Assembly: GCF_000426765.1 (NCBI RefSeq)
Contig: NZ_KE384567.1
Coordinates: 291,007-355,006, forward strand
Direction of reading: 5' to 3'
DNA: 64,000 nt
DNA from: Vibrio litoralis DSM 17657
GTDB taxonomy: Bacteria > Pseudomonadota > Gammaproteobacteria > Enterobacterales > Vibrionaceae
Part shown: positions 9,194 to 18,964 of the stretch, piece by piece
Layout: each line of letters starts with the position of its first letter
Numbering within the stretch: position 1 is the stretch's first letter
The notes under the pieces: generated by a model
Told to the model about the DNA's origin: nothing
Databases searched by the model: none
Seen by the model: the letters and a program-made list of their open reading frames with translations, nothing else
Program-made: the position numbers and the translations under genes

Positions 9194-9910
9194 TTACTTG
9201 TCGCCAAGTAGTACAGAATCTAGAGCAATATGAATCATATCGTTGAAGGTGGTTGCACGCTCATCAGAGGTAGTTTGCTCACCGTGTTTAATATGATCAG
9301 ATACCGTACAAATCGCTACTGATTTCGCACCGTACTCTGCTGCAACACCGTAGATACCAGCTGCTTCCATTTCTACACCTAGAATGCCGTATTTATCCAT
9401 TACTTTGAACATGTCTGGATCTGGCGTGTAGAATAAATCTGCAGAGAATAAGTTACCTACTTTCACGTCAATACCGCGAGCTTTCGCCGCTTCTTCTGCA
9501 TTTTTTACCATTTGGTAGTCAGCAATCGCTGCAAAGTCGTGATCTTTAAAACGTAGACGGTTTACTTTTGAATCCGTACACGCGCCCATGCCAATCACAA
9601 CATCACGCAATTTAATGCCGTCACTTACCGCACCACAGCTACCAACGCGAATGATTTTCTTTACGCCAAAATCTTTGATTAGCTCAGTGACGTAGATAGA
9701 ACAAGACGCAATACCCATACCGTGACCCATTACTGACACTTTACGGCCTTGGTAAGTCCCTGTGTAACCAAACATATTACGTACATTACACACTTGAACT
9801 GCGTTATCTAAAAAGTTTTCTGCAATGTACTGTGCGCGAAGTGGATCACCCGGCATAAGTACGACGTCTGCAAAATCACCCATTTCAGCATTAATATGTG
9901 GAGTTGCCAT
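9194..9910 (-). CDS. deoD: Purine nucleoside phosphorylase, DeoD type
   Basis: Phosphorolysis of purine (deoxy)ribonucleosides to base plus (deoxy)ribose 1-phosphate. Hexameric DeoD-type family; [12 protein letters not shown] near the N terminus and [12 protein letters not shown] near residue 180 are family signatures. 238 residues, typical. AAAGGAT lies upstream of ATG 9910. Last gene of deoC-deoA-deoB-deoD, separated from deoB by 185 bp that hold a dispersed repeat, so expression may be partly uncoupled. Followed by a strong terminator. Confidence 0.97.
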   Translation of the reverse strand: MATPHINAEMGDFADVVLMPGDPLRAQYIAENFLDNAVQVCNVRNMFGYTGTYQGRKVSVMGHGMGIASCSIYVTELIKDFGVKKIIRVGSCGAVSDGIKLRDVVIGMGACTDSKVNRLRFKDHDFAAIADYQMVKNAEEAAKARGIDVKVGNLFSADLFYTPDPDMFKVMDKYGILGVEMEAAGIYGVAAEYGAKSVAICTVSDHIKHGEQTTSDERATTFNDMIHIALDSVLLGDK

Positions 9911-9954
9911 GTTTGTATATCCTTTATATGTATTTTTGTTTAATCGTTAATGAG

Positions 9955-10095
9955 GTACGTAGCTCGTGCGCTACGCTTCTCGTAACTAGAGCGCTTTGCT
10001 TCTCGAACAAAGCACTCGGACAATTAATTTTTAGACATTTGTTTAATCGAATGCCGTCGCTATCGAGTTACGAGCATTCGAGAAACGAGATTCGT
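9955..10095. repeat. GC-rich dispersed repeat between deoB and deoD
   Basis: Contains GCGCTACGCTTCTCG, AGAGCGCTTTGCTTCTCG, CGAGTTACGAGC and CGAGAAACGAG words in both orientations, related to the elements at 5449-5548, 27051-27130, 44027-44245 and 56362-56516. It ends directly against the deoB stop codon and is inside the deo operon rather than at its end. Confidence 0.65.
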
Positions 10096-11316
10096 CTATA
10101 AAAACGACTTACCGTATTCCATATCAGATGTACCGAAGTATTCTGCTAAGCTTTGGCCTATATCGGCAAAAGTATCACGGCGACCTAATGATCCGGCTGG
10201 GATTTTAGGGCCTGACACTAAAACTGGGATATGTTCGCGCGTATGGTCGCTTCCTGGCCACGTTGGATCGCAACCATGGTCAGCGGTCAAAATCAGTACG
10301 TCATCTTCTTGCAGCATTGCTTGGATTTCAGGTAAACGCTTATCGAAGTACTCTAATGCTGCAGCATAACCTGCTACATCACGGCGGTGGCCGTAAGATG
10401 AATCGAAATCCACAAAGTTAGTGAACACGATAGTGTTACCACCCGCGGTCTTCACTTGTTCTAGAGTTGTATCAAACAATGCTTCTAAGCCTGTTGCTTT
10501 TACTTTTTGTGTAATACCGCAACCTGCGTAGATATCTGAAATCTTACCAATCGAGATCACTTCGCCATTTTTCTCATCAACCAGTTTTTGCAACACAGTT
10601 GCAGATGGCGGCTCAACGGATAAATCACGACGGTTACCAGTACGAGTAAATTCGCCTGGCTTATTACCGACAAATGGGCGCGCAATGACACGGCCAATAT
10701 TATAAGGCTCAAGCTCTTCACGTACGATTTGGCATAGCTCAAGTAAGTTGTCTAGGCCGTAGGTTTCTTCGTGGCAAGCAATTTGGAACACTGAATCAGC
10801 AGAAGTGTAGAAGATAGGTTTACCACTCTTCATGTGCTCTTCGCCAAGCTCATCTAAAATCACCGTACCCGATGAATGACAGTTACCTAGATAACCTTTC
10901 AAGTTAGCGCGTTCAACAATCTTGTCGAGCAACTCTTGAGGGAAGCTGTTTTTCTCATCGGTAAAGTAGCCCCAATCAAACAGTACTGGTACACCAGCAA
11001 TTTCCCAGTGACCTGACGGCGTATCTTTACCTGAAGATAATTCAGCCGCATGACCATAAGCACCGGTGATTTCGGCATTTTCATCAAGCCCTACAGGGAA
11101 AGTTCCGGTTGATTCTTGAGCGGCTTTACCTAGACCTAGTTTCGATAAGTTAGGTAGACGTAAAGGACCACTGCGGTTTTCATTATCCGCTAAACCTTTA
11201 TTACATTGCTCGGCAATATGACCTAAGGTATCGGCACCTACATCACCAAATTTATCAGCATCTTGCGTTGCGCCAACACCGAAAGAATCCAATACTAAAA
11301 TAATCGCACGTTTCAT
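10096..11316 (-). CDS. deoB: Phosphopentomutase
   Basis: Converts (deoxy)ribose 1-phosphate to the 5-phosphate, linking nucleoside phosphorylases to DeoC. Alkaline-phosphatase superfamily: DSFGVG at residues 9-14 supplies metal ligands, and the TADHGCDPT block near residue 330 and HTREHIP complete the site. I chose ATG 11316 ([13 protein letters not shown]), preceded by AGGAGT, giving 406 residues; an open frame extends about 48 codons further into the deoA tail without support. 28 bp separate it from deoA. Confidence 0.97.
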   Translation of the reverse strand: MKRAIILVLDSFGVGATQDADKFGDVGADTLGHIAEQCNKGLADNENRSGPLRLPNLSKLGLGKAAQESTGTFPVGLDENAEITGAYGHAAELSSGKDTPSGHWEIAGVPVLFDWGYFTDEKNSFPQELLDKIVERANLKGYLGNCHSSGTVILDELGEEHMKSGKPIFYTSADSVFQIACHEETYGLDNLLELCQIVREELEPYNIGRVIARPFVGNKPGEFTRTGNRRDLSVEPPSATVLQKLVDEKNGEVISIGKISDIYAGCGITQKVKATGLEALFDTTLEQVKTAGGNTIVFTNFVDFDSSYGHRRDVAGYAAALEYFDKRLPEIQAMLQEDDVLILTADHGCDPTWPGSDHTREHIPVLVSGPKIPAGSLGRRDTFADIGQSLAEYFGTSDMEYGKSFL

Positions 11317-11344
11317 AGTTGATACTCCTGCCAAACAGTGACCG

Positions 11345-12694
11345 TTATAGATCTTCTGCTCGGATTTGACGATAAATCTCTGGTGTCGGTTGATAAGTTT
11401 CATCAGACACCGTGATCGCTTGTTGTAATTGGTTAGCCGCTTGCTGCCATTGCGCTTCACTTCTTGCGTGAATCATCGCTAATGGGGTATTGCTATCGGC
11501 TTGCTCACCTAGGCGGATAAATTGGTCAAAGCCAACCGCGTAATCAATGCTATCCGATGCCACTTTACGGCCACCACCCATTGATACCACAGCCATTCCT
11601 ATCGCACGAGTATCCATAGCGGTTACTGTACCCGCTTGCTCTGCGTAGACTGGCTTAACAATTTCAGCTTTAGGTAGGTAAGCATCGTAGTTTTGTACAA
11701 AGTCTTTCGGGCCACCAAGACCGGCTACCATTTTGCCAAAACATTCCGCTGCACGGCTGTTATCTAAAGCCGCCTGTAATTTAATTCGAGCATCGTCAGT
11801 ACTATCGGCTAAATGGCCAAGCACTAACATTTCGGCACATAGCGTCATAGTCACTTCAAGTAAACGAGGGTTACGAACTTCACCGCGAGAGTTTTTCTCT
11901 CCGGTTAAAAATTGTACCGCTTCTTTCACTTCTAAAGCATTACCTGCCGATGAAGCCAAGACTTGGTTCATATCAGTAAGAATAGCAGTGGTCTTAGTGC
12001 CTGCGCCATTTGCCACGGCAACAATAGACTGAGCAAGCTCTTCTGAAGCCTGGTAAGTTGGCATAAATGCGCCAGAACCGACTTTGACGTCCATAACCAG
12101 TGAATCTAAACCTGCTGCCAGCTTCTTAGATAAGATAGAAGCGGTAATAAGAGAAATATTATCGACCGTTGCCGTGATATCTCGCGTGGCATAAACACGT
12201 TTGTCAGCCGGTGCTAAGTCGCCTGTTTGGCCAATAATCGCTACACCCGCCTCTTTGGTTACATCACCGAAAACCTTATTAGAAGGCATAATGTTATAAC
12301 CTGGGATTGATTCTAATTTATCCAGTGTACCGCCAGTATGCCCTAAGCCACGGCCCGAGATCATAGGAACAAAGCCACCACAAGCGGCGATCATCGCACC
12401 TAACATTAATGAGGTCACATCCCCAACACCGCCAGTTGAATGCTTATCGACGATTGGGCCTGGAAAGTTCATGTGTGACCAATCAATCACCATTCCGGAA
12501 TCTCGCATCGCACACGTTAATGCAATACGCTCATCCATATTCATTTCATTAAAGAAAATGGTCATTGCAAATGCCGCAATTTGACCTTCTGAAACCGTGT
12601 CATTGGCGACGCCTTGGATAAAGAAGTTAATTTCTTCAGCCGTCAGTACTTCACCATCACGTTTTTTTCGAATAATTTCTTGAGGAAGATACAT
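11345..12694 (-). CDS. deoA: Thymidine phosphorylase
   Basis: Phosphorolysis of thymidine to thymine and deoxyribose 1-phosphate. The signature [20 protein letters not shown] region is near residue 114 and KHSTGGVGD near residue 84. Start at ATG 12694 ([14 protein letters not shown]) fits the family and gives 449 residues; the frame is open a further 20 codons but those are not conserved. 84 bp downstream of deoC in the deo operon. Confidence 0.96.
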   Translation of the reverse strand: MYLPQEIIRKKRDGEVLTAEEINFFIQGVANDTVSEGQIAAFAMTIFFNEMNMDERIALTCAMRDSGMVIDWSHMNFPGPIVDKHSTGGVGDVTSLMLGAMIAACGGFVPMISGRGLGHTGGTLDKLESIPGYNIMPSNKVFGDVTKEAGVAIIGQTGDLAPADKRVYATRDITATVDNISLITASILSKKLAAGLDSLVMDVKVGSGAFMPTYQASEELAQSIVAVANGAGTKTTAILTDMNQVLASSAGNALEVKEAVQFLTGEKNSRGEVRNPRLLEVTMTLCAEMLVLGHLADSTDDARIKLQAALDNSRAAECFGKMVAGLGGPKDFVQNYDAYLPKAEIVKPVYAEQAGTVTAMDTRAIGMAVVSMGGGRKVASDSIDYAVGFDQFIRLGEQADSNTPLAMIHARSEAQWQQAANQLQQAITVSDETYQPTPEIYRQIRAEDL

Positions 12695-12778
12695 AGCTAT
12701 CACCCATTCAGATACGAGAGGAAAAGGTAATACTTTGGTTACTTTGACAACCAAAGCATTACTATCAATTAGGTAAGA

Positions 12779-13552
12779 TTAGTAGCCGCCTTCCGCCGCT
12801 TTTTCACCTTTGCCTAACGTATTTAAAAGGTTTGCTAGTAGACTAGATGCACCAAAACGGTAGTGCATGCTGTCAGCCCAATCAGCACCAAGGATCTCAT
12901 CAGCCATTGCAAGATAAGCTTGAGCATCTTCAGCGGTACGTACTCCACCTGCAGGCTTAAAGCCAACGGTTTCCGCTACGCCCATATCGCGAATCACTTT
13001 CAGCATAATTTCAGCTGATTCTGGCGTTGCGTTAACTGGCACTTTACCGGTTGAGGTTTTGATGAAGTTTGCGCCTGCTTCGATTGAAATTTCTGAAGCA
13101 CGTTTGATCAAGGCTTCTTCTTTAAGCTCACCGGTTTCGATGATCACTTTCAGTAGTACATCGCCACACGCAGCTTTACATTGCTTCACAAGCTCAAAAC
13201 CTGTTTTTTCATCACCTGCAATTAATGTGCGGTATGGGAAAACCACATCCACTTCATCAGCACCATAAGCAACAGCAGCTTTAGTTTCAGCAACCGCAAT
13301 CTCAATATCATCGTTACCGTGAGGGAAATTCGTCACGGTGGCAATGCGGATCTCAGGAGTACCTTGTTCACGCAGCGTTTTCTTCGCAATTGGAATAAAA
13401 CGTGGATAAATACAGATGGCGGCAGTATTGCCAGCTGGTGATTTTGCATCCTTACAAAGGGCAATCACTTTCTCATCGGTATCATCATCATTTAATGTGG
13501 TGAGATCCATTAATTTTAGTGCACGTAAAGCTGCTGCTTGTAAATCGCTCAT
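12779..13552 (-). CDS. deoC: Deoxyribose-phosphate aldolase
   Basis: Cleaves 2-deoxyribose 5-phosphate to glyceraldehyde 3-phosphate and acetaldehyde by a Schiff base. The Schiff-base lysine is in FIKTSTGK at residue 165 and the second active-site lysine in VGFKPAGG at 199. ATG 13552 has a GGAGAT site 5 nt upstream; a longer frame to 13570 is unsupported. 257 residues. First gene of the deo operon, with a 550-bp control region between it and nupC. Confidence 0.97.
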   Translation of the reverse strand: MSDLQAAALRALKLMDLTTLNDDDTDEKVIALCKDAKSPAGNTAAICIYPRFIPIAKKTLREQGTPEIRIATVTNFPHGNDDIEIAVAETKAAVAYGADEVDVVFPYRTLIAGDEKTGFELVKQCKAACGDVLLKVIIETGELKEEALIKRASEISIEAGANFIKTSTGKVPVNATPESAEIMLKVIRDMGVAETVGFKPAGGVRTAEDAQAYLAMADEILGADWADSMHYRFGASSLLANLLNTLGKGEKAAEGGY

Positions 13553-13819
13553 TTCTATCTCCGATATCAAAAAATTATTATGACAACTGTTGTTTTCACA
13601 CTACTTCAAATAACACGTTTAAAGTGTAGTGCGATTCTCTGTACTCTCCTCAAAAACAATCTGTTTTAAAGGTCGCCAGAGCCAAGTTGTCAGAAATGAA
13701 CGGACTTGGTTCCTTGAAGACTTAGCTCGTCAACTAATTCATTTGATTAGTATCGCGCGCTAATTGCAATCCCTGTCACCGCACAACCAACTCACCAGTA
13801 AAGCCTGAGTTTGGCTGCA

Positions 13820-13914
13820 AACACATCATGTGTTGTGAACATATCTCACTAACAAACTTATTGAATCCTTAATAAGTTCGATAAACAAAACTGAATGAAC
13901 ATACATTGTTAGTG
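13820..13914. promoter_or_regulatory. Inverted-repeat cluster upstream of deoC
   Basis: Four symmetric signals lie here: AACACA/TGTGTT at 13820-13834; GTGA-N7-TCAC at 13835-13849, one base off the CRP spacing; AACTTATT/AATAAGTT at 13855-13878; and a 9-bp inverted pair, CACTAACAA at 13847-13855 with TTGTTAGTG at 13906-13914. The TGTTAG core of the last pair resembles DeoR half-operators of E. coli, which loop DNA between distant sites. Regulator assignment is inference. Confidence 0.45.
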
Positions 13915-13928
13915 TGAATTTACTGATG

Positions 13929-13985
13929 ATTATACTGATTTATTCCGTGAGGTCAGTCACTATCCTGAACGCAAACGGTTTGTAT
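13929..13985 (-). promoter_or_regulatory. Candidate deo promoter with CRP-like and LacI-family operators
   Basis: On the minus strand a perfect TATAAT (complement at 13929-13934) has CTGACC 16 bp upstream. A CRP-like site GTGA-GGTCAG-TCAC lies at 13947-13960, and ACGCAAACGGTTTGTA near 13969-13984 closely resembles LacI-family (PurR/CytR type) operators. The same GCAAACG-type word appears twice upstream of nupC. CRP would sit at about -31, which is not a standard activating position, so the start site may be another one. Confidence 0.45.
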
Positions 13986-14031
13986 CTCAAAAAGCCTTAA
14001 TACCCATATAAATATTATAACTATTAAGACG

Positions 14032-14064
14032 AAAAAAGCCGTAGCAAGTTCATGCTACGGCTTT
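14032..14064 (-). terminator. nupC terminator
   Basis: Perfect 12-bp stem AAAGCCGTAGCA (14035-14046) with TGCTACGGCTTT (14053-14064), loop AGTTCA, and an A6 run at 14032-14037 that gives the U-tract on the minus-strand transcript. Confidence 0.9.
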
Positions 14065-14104
14065 ACACTTCATAAAAATGGCGTCTATATAAAGAAACCT
14101 TAAC

Positions 14105-15358
14105 TTACATTGCTGATAGAGTTAAGAAGAAACCTGCAATCGTTGCAGCCATTAAGTTAGATAATGTGCCAGCGGCAATTGCCTTCATACCCATACTTGC
14201 AATCTCAGAGCGACGAGCTGGTGCTAGACCACCAAGACCACCTAGAAGAATCGCAATTGAAGAAAGGTTAGCAAAACCACATAGAGCAAATGAGATGATT
14301 GCTTTGGTCTTCTCAGACAATACAACTTGTGCACCTTCAGCTAAGTAAGGGGCAAAGTTAGAGTAAGCAACAAATTCATTCAAAATAGTTTTTTGACCGA
14401 TGAAAGTACCTGCGATAGTCGCTTCAGACCAAGGAACACCGATTAACCATGCAAGTGGCGCAAATAGGTAACCAAGGATAAGTTCCATGCTTAGTTCTGG
14501 CATACCGAACCAGTTACCAATACCACCAAGAGCGCCGTTAACCAATGCAATTAGACCAACGAAAGCCAATAGCATCGCACCTACATTTAATGCAAGTTGT
14601 AAACCAGATGATGCACCATTTGCTGCAGCATCGATAACGTTAGCAGGTTTATCATCACCAGCTTGTTCGATATCTTCAAGCTGATCGATAGGCTCACCCG
14701 TTTCAGGCTTAATTAGTTTAGCGAACAGTAGACCACCAGGCGCAGCCATAAATGATGCCGCAATTAAGTACTCAAGAGGAACACCCATTGCAGCATAACC
14801 AGCCATTACACCACCAGCAACAGAAGCTAAACCACCACACATTACTGCGAAAAGTTCAGATTGAGTCATTTTAGGGACAAATGGGCGAACGACTAATGGT
14901 GCTTCTGTTTGACCAACAAAAATGTTAGCCGTTGCAGACATTGATTCTGCACGGGAAGTACCGAGTGCCTTTTGTAAAGCACCACCCAATACTTTGATGA
15001 CTAATTGCATAATGCCAATATAGTAAAGTACTGAAATAAGCGCAGAGAAAAAGATAATAGTAGGTAGTACTTTAAACGCGAAGATGAAACCAACGCCCTC
15101 AACAGAGAAGTTCACTAAGTTACCAAAAAGGAACCCGATACCTTCGTTACCAAAGTCTATTACATACTGAACGCCATTAGTCATAGAGCTCAATACATCT
15201 TTACCCCATGGTACATACAGTACGAATGCGCCAAGTAGGAATTGGATGGCAAATGCGCCACCTACGGTTCTTAAATTAATTGCTTTGCGGTTGTCAGAAA
15301 GAAGTACTGCAATTGCAATCAGTACAAACATGCCAACAATGCTCATAACCAGGCTCAT
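14105..15358 (-). CDS. nupC: NupC/CNT family nucleoside transporter
   Basis: Cation-coupled concentrative nucleoside importer of the inner membrane. 417 residues of mostly hydrophobic sequence, with the CNT hallmark regions: the [12 protein letters not shown] block near residue 169 and [20 protein letters not shown] near 355. ATG 15358 follows AAGGAAG. It sits directly upstream of the deo operon on the same strand, with its own terminator, so import and catabolism of nucleosides are neighbours and appear to share operator types. Substrate range within nucleosides is not readable. Confidence 0.94.
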   Translation of the reverse strand: MSLVMSIVGMFVLIAIAVLLSDNRKAINLRTVGGAFAIQFLLGAFVLYVPWGKDVLSSMTNGVQYVIDFGNEGIGFLFGNLVNFSVEGVGFIFAFKVLPTIIFFSALISVLYYIGIMQLVIKVLGGALQKALGTSRAESMSATANIFVGQTEAPLVVRPFVPKMTQSELFAVMCGGLASVAGGVMAGYAAMGVPLEYLIAASFMAAPGGLLFAKLIKPETGEPIDQLEDIEQAGDDKPANVIDAAANGASSGLQLALNVGAMLLAFVGLIALVNGALGGIGNWFGMPELSMELILGYLFAPLAWLIGVPWSEATIAGTFIGQKTILNEFVAYSNFAPYLAEGAQVVLSEKTKAIISFALCGFANLSSIAILLGGLGGLAPARRSEIASMGMKAIAAGTLSNLMAATIAGFFLTLSAM

Positions 15359-15420
15359 GGTATATGGCTTCCTTATTCTTAAGTGAGTTATTTAAAGTGG
15401 AGCTCGAAAAAGCGAAGGCG

Positions 15421-15558
15421 ATTATACTCTGACAACAGGCAACAAAGTAATACCAAAATCACACTTATTCATGAAAAATAAATGAAAAACATATTTTAGC
15501 GTGATCTATATCACCAAACGTTTGCTTTTTTCATGTTGACAGCAAAGCAAACGGTTGC
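15421..15558 (-). promoter_or_regulatory. nupC promoter with two CRP-type sites and two LacI-family operators
   Basis: On the minus strand TATAAT (complement at 15421-15426) puts the start near 15414. A strong CRP site, CGTGATCTATATCACC, has its core at 15501-15514, centred near -93. A TGTGA half-site at 15459-15463 is centred near -41. The palindrome CAAACGTTTG is at 15515-15524 and GCAAACGGTTGC at 15547-15558, both of LacI-family type. CRP sites near -41 and -93 are the arrangement known for E. coli deoP2, where CytR binds between them. Distances are computed from an inferred start. Confidence 0.6.
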
Positions 15559-15577
15559 CTTGTATTCGTCCAATTTA

Positions 15578-16408
15578 TTAGTCAATTTGAAATAACTGAC
15601 AACTGTTATGCCAAAGTTGCTTGGCAATCTCGAATTTTTGCTCTTTGCGTAATACACATAATGAATCAAATATGTCTAACAAATGCGCAGGATGATTCGG
15701 TTGACCTTGATACCCAAAAACCGGCATATCTGGCGCATCGGTTTCAAGCACCAAACGGTTTAGTGGTAATTGGGCAATTGCTTGACGAGTTTTATTCGCC
15801 CGTTGGTAAGTAATTACCCCGCCCACTCCAATATAGAAGCCTAATTTCACATATTCCAATGCCTGCTGATAACTTCCTGAAAAAGCGTGAATGACACCAC
15901 CTTTTTGTGGAGGGTTATTTCGCAAACGTTGCAAGATCTTATCGTGAGATTTACGTGCATGAATAATGAGCGGCAGGTCGTGTTTAATCGCAAGCTGTAG
16001 TTGGCCATCAAAGAGCTGATATTGCTTTTGGATATTTTGCTCTGTTAACAATGGCGCATCGAGCATAAAATCTAAACCGCACTCTCCTACCGCGACACAC
16101 TTAAGATCTCTTTGAATTAACGCCGCATCAAGTTGCTCAAGCGAGGATTCACTGTATTGGTTTAAAAAACGGTTTTGCTCTAGACAATTATGCTGATCTA
16201 GAAAATAAGGATGTAAGCCTAGGGAGTAATAAAGTGAAGGATATTGTTCTGACAGCGATTGTAAATATTCCCAACCGGATTGTTGAGTCGCTGGAATGAC
16301 TATTTTGCTGACTCCAGCCTCTTGCGCTTTAGCTAACTCTTTATTGAGATCTGAAAAAACAGGAAAGTCGAAATGACAGTGGGTATCTATAAAGGTGTAA
16401 TTAGGCAT
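15578..16408 (-). CDS. yjjV: TatD-family metal-dependent hydrolase (YjjV-like)
   Basis: TIM-barrel metal-dependent hydrolase of the TatD DNase family. IDTHCHFD puts metal-binding histidines at residues 10 and 12; VGECGLDF, LIIHARKS and LETDAPDMP follow in order. Sequence and position between the deo genes and prfC match the YjjV branch better than TatD itself. I chose ATG 16408 (276 residues) because it overlaps the upstream DUF5363 stop in ATGCCTAA, a translational coupling arrangement; ATG 16417 is the alternative. Confidence 0.9.
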   Translation of the reverse strand: MPNYTFIDTHCHFDFPVFSDLNKELAKAQEAGVSKIVIPATQQSGWEYLQSLSEQYPSLYYSLGLHPYFLDQHNCLEQNRFLNQYSESSLEQLDAALIQRDLKCVAVGECGLDFMLDAPLLTEQNIQKQYQLFDGQLQLAIKHDLPLIIHARKSHDKILQRLRNNPPQKGGVIHAFSGSYQQALEYVKLGFYIGVGGVITYQRANKTRQAIAQLPLNRLVLETDAPDMPVFGYQGQPNHPAHLLDIFDSLCVLRKEQKFEIAKQLWHNSCQLFQID

Positions 16409-16556
16409 TAAAGTCATTTTTATCGGTCGGCTTTGTGGTATGCGCCGGATCAGGACGATAAGCACAACAACTACGTTTATGCTCTGGCGTTAAACCGAGC
16501 TCTTCACACCATGCATCATAGCGTGCCAGCCAGTGTTTTAATTTTGCTAATAACAT
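16401..16556 (-). CDS. DUF5363-like small protein, upstream partner of yjjV
   Basis: A 51-residue frame starting at ATG 16556 and ending at TAA 16401. Near its N terminus it reads KHWLARYDAWCEELGLTPE and then HKRSCCAYRPDP, which I recognise as DUF5363-type, a short conserved family of Vibrio and relatives of unknown function. Three cysteines (17, 30, 31) are present. Its stop overlaps the yjjV start by 8 nt. A GAGGA site lies 5-6 nt upstream, and that GAG is supplied by the last unit of the adjoining heptamer array. Family name is by memory; the coding call rests on overlap, codon pattern and binding site. Confidence 0.78.
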   Translation of the reverse strand: MLLAKLKHWLARYDAWCEELGLTPEHKRSCCAYRPDPAHTTKPTDKNDFNA

Positions 16557-16562
16557 AACGTC

Positions 16563-16650
16563 CTCGTGTCTCGTGTCTCGTGTCTCGTGTCTCGTGTCTC
16601 GTGTCTCGTGTCTCGTGTCTCGTGTCTCGTGTCTCGTGTCTCGTGTCTCG
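16563..16650. repeat. Tandem heptamer array, 12 perfect copies of CTCGTGT
   Basis: Twelve uninterrupted copies of CTCGTGT at 16563-16646, then CTCG to 16650. On the minus strand the unit is ACACGAG, and the final unit joins GACGTT to form the ribosome binding site of the DUF5363 gene. It lies between prfC and the DUF5363-yjjV pair, in the 5' leader of that pair. The unit differs at one base from CTCGGGT, a rotation of the array at 1812-1923. Confidence 0.97.
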
Positions 16651-16722
16651 AAACAATTAAAGCAAAAGGATTGGCACTACGCCAACCCTTTTCGTTATAA
16701 CTTCAGTAAGTATGATTACAAC

Positions 16723-18303
16723 TTAGTGCTCACGCGTCGCTCGGAACTCAATATCTGGGAAGCGTTCTTTGGCTAAGTTTAAGTTAACCATAGTTGGCGC
16801 AATGTAAGATAAACTATCACCGCCATCCAGTGCTAAGTTAGTTTGGTTTTTACGCTTAAACTCATCAAGTTTCTTCTCATCATCACATTCAACCCAACGA
16901 GCCGTTGCCACATTAACGCTTTCATAAATCGCTTCTACGTTGTATTCCGATTTCAAACGCGCAACAACCACGTCAAACTGCAGCACGCCCACAGCACCAA
17001 CGATAAGATCGTTATTTTGTAATGGACGGAATACCTGTACTGCGCCTTCTTCAGAAAGCTGTACTAAGCCTTTAAGCAGCTGCTTTTGTTTTAGCGGATC
17101 ACGCAGACGAATACGACGGAATAATTCAGGTGCAAAGTTCGGAATACCAGCAAACTTAAGCGCTTCACCTTGAGTAAAGGTATCACCAATTTGAATCGTG
17201 CCGTGGTTATGCAAACCAATAATATCGCCAGCATAAGCATGCTCAGCACGTGCACGGTCGCCGGCCATAAAGGTTACTGCATCAGAAATGTTGACCATTT
17301 TACCAGTACGAACATGATTCATTTTCATGCCCTGAGTATAAGTCCCCGATACGATACGCATGAAAGCGATACGGTCACGGTGTTTAGGATCCATGTTTGC
17401 CTGAATCTTAAATACAAAGCCTGAGAATTTTTCTTCTGTCGCTTCTACGGTACGCTCATTGGCTTCACGAGCAAGTGGCGCTGGAGCCCACTCGGTTAAA
17501 CCGGTTAGCATGTGATCGACACCAAAGTTACCCAGAGCGGTACCGAAGAATACCGGAGTTAATTCGCCTTTCAGGAAAAGCTCTTGATCAAACTCGTGAG
17601 CCGCGCCAATCACTAGTTCTAGATCTTCACGCAATTGCTCAGCCACTTCTTCGCCAATCGCCGAATCAAGTTCAGGATTATCGAGCCCCTTAATAGTGCG
17701 AACCTCTTGAATGGTGTGACCTTGGCCAGTGGCATAAAGGATCGTTTCATCACGGTGAATGTGATACACGCCTTTAAATTCTTTACCGATACCAATCGGC
17801 CAAGAAACCGGTGCACAAGCCATTTTTAATTCGCTTTCTACTTCATCGAGCAAATCCATTGGATCACGCGTATCACGGTCACATTTGTTCATAAAGGTAA
17901 CAATTGGCGTATCACGTAAACGAGTGACTTCCATCAATTTACGAGTACGGTCTTCGACACCTTTTGCCGCATCGATCACCATCAAGCAAGAATCCACTGC
18001 GGTTAACGTACGGTAAGTATCTTCCGAGAAATCTTCGTGTCCCGGAGTATCCAGCAGGTTTACTAGGCAATCGTTGTATGGGAACTGCATAACAGAAGTA
18101 GTAACCGAAATACCACGTTCTTTTTCCATTTCCATCCAGTCAGATTTGGCATGTTGGTTTGAACCACGACCTTTAACCGTACCGGCTTTTTGCAAAGCGT
18201 TTCCGAATAACAATACTTTTTCAGTGATGGTCGTTTTACCCGCATCCGGGTGAGAAATAATCGCAAACGTACGACGCTTACTAACTTCTGAAAGGAATGA
18301 CAT
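16723..18303 (-). CDS. prfC: Peptide chain release factor 3
   Basis: GTPase that recycles RF1/RF2 after peptide release. The P-loop SHPDAGKTT is near residue 17, the switch-II block [10 protein letters not shown] near residue 79 and FMNKCDRD near 138; the central [12 protein letters not shown] block is typical of RF3. 526 residues, full length. ATG 18303 chosen. It lies downstream of yhbS-holD-rimI on the same strand, as in the enterobacterial holD-rimI-prfC neighbourhood, with a 163-bp gap. Confidence 0.97.
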   Translation of the reverse strand: MSFLSEVSKRRTFAIISHPDAGKTTITEKVLLFGNALQKAGTVKGRGSNQHAKSDWMEMEKERGISVTTSVMQFPYNDCLVNLLDTPGHEDFSEDTYRTLTAVDSCLMVIDAAKGVEDRTRKLMEVTRLRDTPIVTFMNKCDRDTRDPMDLLDEVESELKMACAPVSWPIGIGKEFKGVYHIHRDETILYATGQGHTIQEVRTIKGLDNPELDSAIGEEVAEQLREDLELVIGAAHEFDQELFLKGELTPVFFGTALGNFGVDHMLTGLTEWAPAPLAREANERTVEATEEKFSGFVFKIQANMDPKHRDRIAFMRIVSGTYTQGMKMNHVRTGKMVNISDAVTFMAGDRARAEHAYAGDIIGLHNHGTIQIGDTFTQGEALKFAGIPNFAPELFRRIRLRDPLKQKQLLKGLVQLSEEGAVQVFRPLQNNDLIVGAVGVLQFDVVVARLKSEYNVEAIYESVNVATARWVECDDEKKLDEFKRKNQTNLALDGGDSLSYIAPTMVNLNLAKERFPDIEFRATREH

Positions 18304-18466
18304 GAAGGAAACCTTATAAACAGTTTAGCTTATCGCTGCACTCGCGCAGCAAAATAAATAATGGGTCACAAATGTGAGATGGGCGAATTATACGCAAAAT
18401 TTGTGATAACTCTAGTTGAAAGCCCAAACTCATCACAGTTTCAGGCTCAACCTATTTAATGGTTAG

Positions 18467-18964
18467 TTAAGCGAAGGGATTAAAATCATCATCCAAGATC
18501 AAATTCATGATGATGGCATCTTCTTTACCACTGCTGCTTTTTGTTGAAGGGTAGTAGTTGACGCGACGATCGATTTCATTAAAGCCAAGCGACTCGTACA
18601 AATGATACGCGCCACGATTACTTTCTCGAACTTCCAACCAAATACTCTCAGCACTGTCGTTTTCACTATGTTCGATTAAATGCTCAATCAATGCCCGTCC
18701 ATAGCCTTTACCTTGCTGGCTAGGATCCACCGCAATGGTCAGTAATGTCACTTCACCAACAATATTTTGGCTATACAGATAACCGACCAATTGCTCATCG
18801 GCCCACAGCGCAAATTGATACTTACTAGAGTTGGCTGAATTTTGATGAGATAGATCGCGGATCATGGATTCCGACCAAGGGTGACTATGAGCAATTTGCT
18901 CAATTTGCCACACGGCATCTAGGTGCTCAGTTTGTAGCGGTGTAATACGAAGGTTATTAGTCAT
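18467..18964 (-). CDS. rimI: Ribosomal protein bS18 alanine N-acetyltransferase
   Basis: GNAT acetyltransferase that modifies the N terminus of S18. The acetyl-CoA binding motif QGKGYGRALIEHL lies near residue 79, preceded by LTIAVDPSQ, and GAYHLYESLGF is the RimI signature near residue 112. ATG 18964 (MTNNLRITPL) overlaps the holD stop as ATGACTAA, which settles the start; the frame is open further inside holD. 165 residues, a little longer than in E. coli. Confidence 0.93.
   Translation of the reverse strand: MTNNLRITPLQTEHLDAVWQIEQIAHSHPWSESMIRDLSHQNSANSSKYQFALWADEQLVGYLYSQNIVGEVTLLTIAVDPSQQGKGYGRALIEHLIEHSENDSAESIWLEVRESNRGAYHLYESLGFNEIDRRVNYYPSTKSSSGKEDAIIMNLILDDDFNPFA

Noticed and set aside
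13620..13800. Search for a small gene between deoC and nupC
   Set aside because: No frame with a ribosome binding site or recognisable product; the region is best read as control DNA.
15918..15930. GCAAACGTTGC word similar to the nupC operators
   Set aside because: It lies inside the yjjV coding region and encodes conserved residues.
16573..16776. Plus-strand frame with repeating VSCLVSR peptide
   Set aside because: Translation of the CTCGTGT array running into the antisense of prfC; no ribosome binding site of its own.
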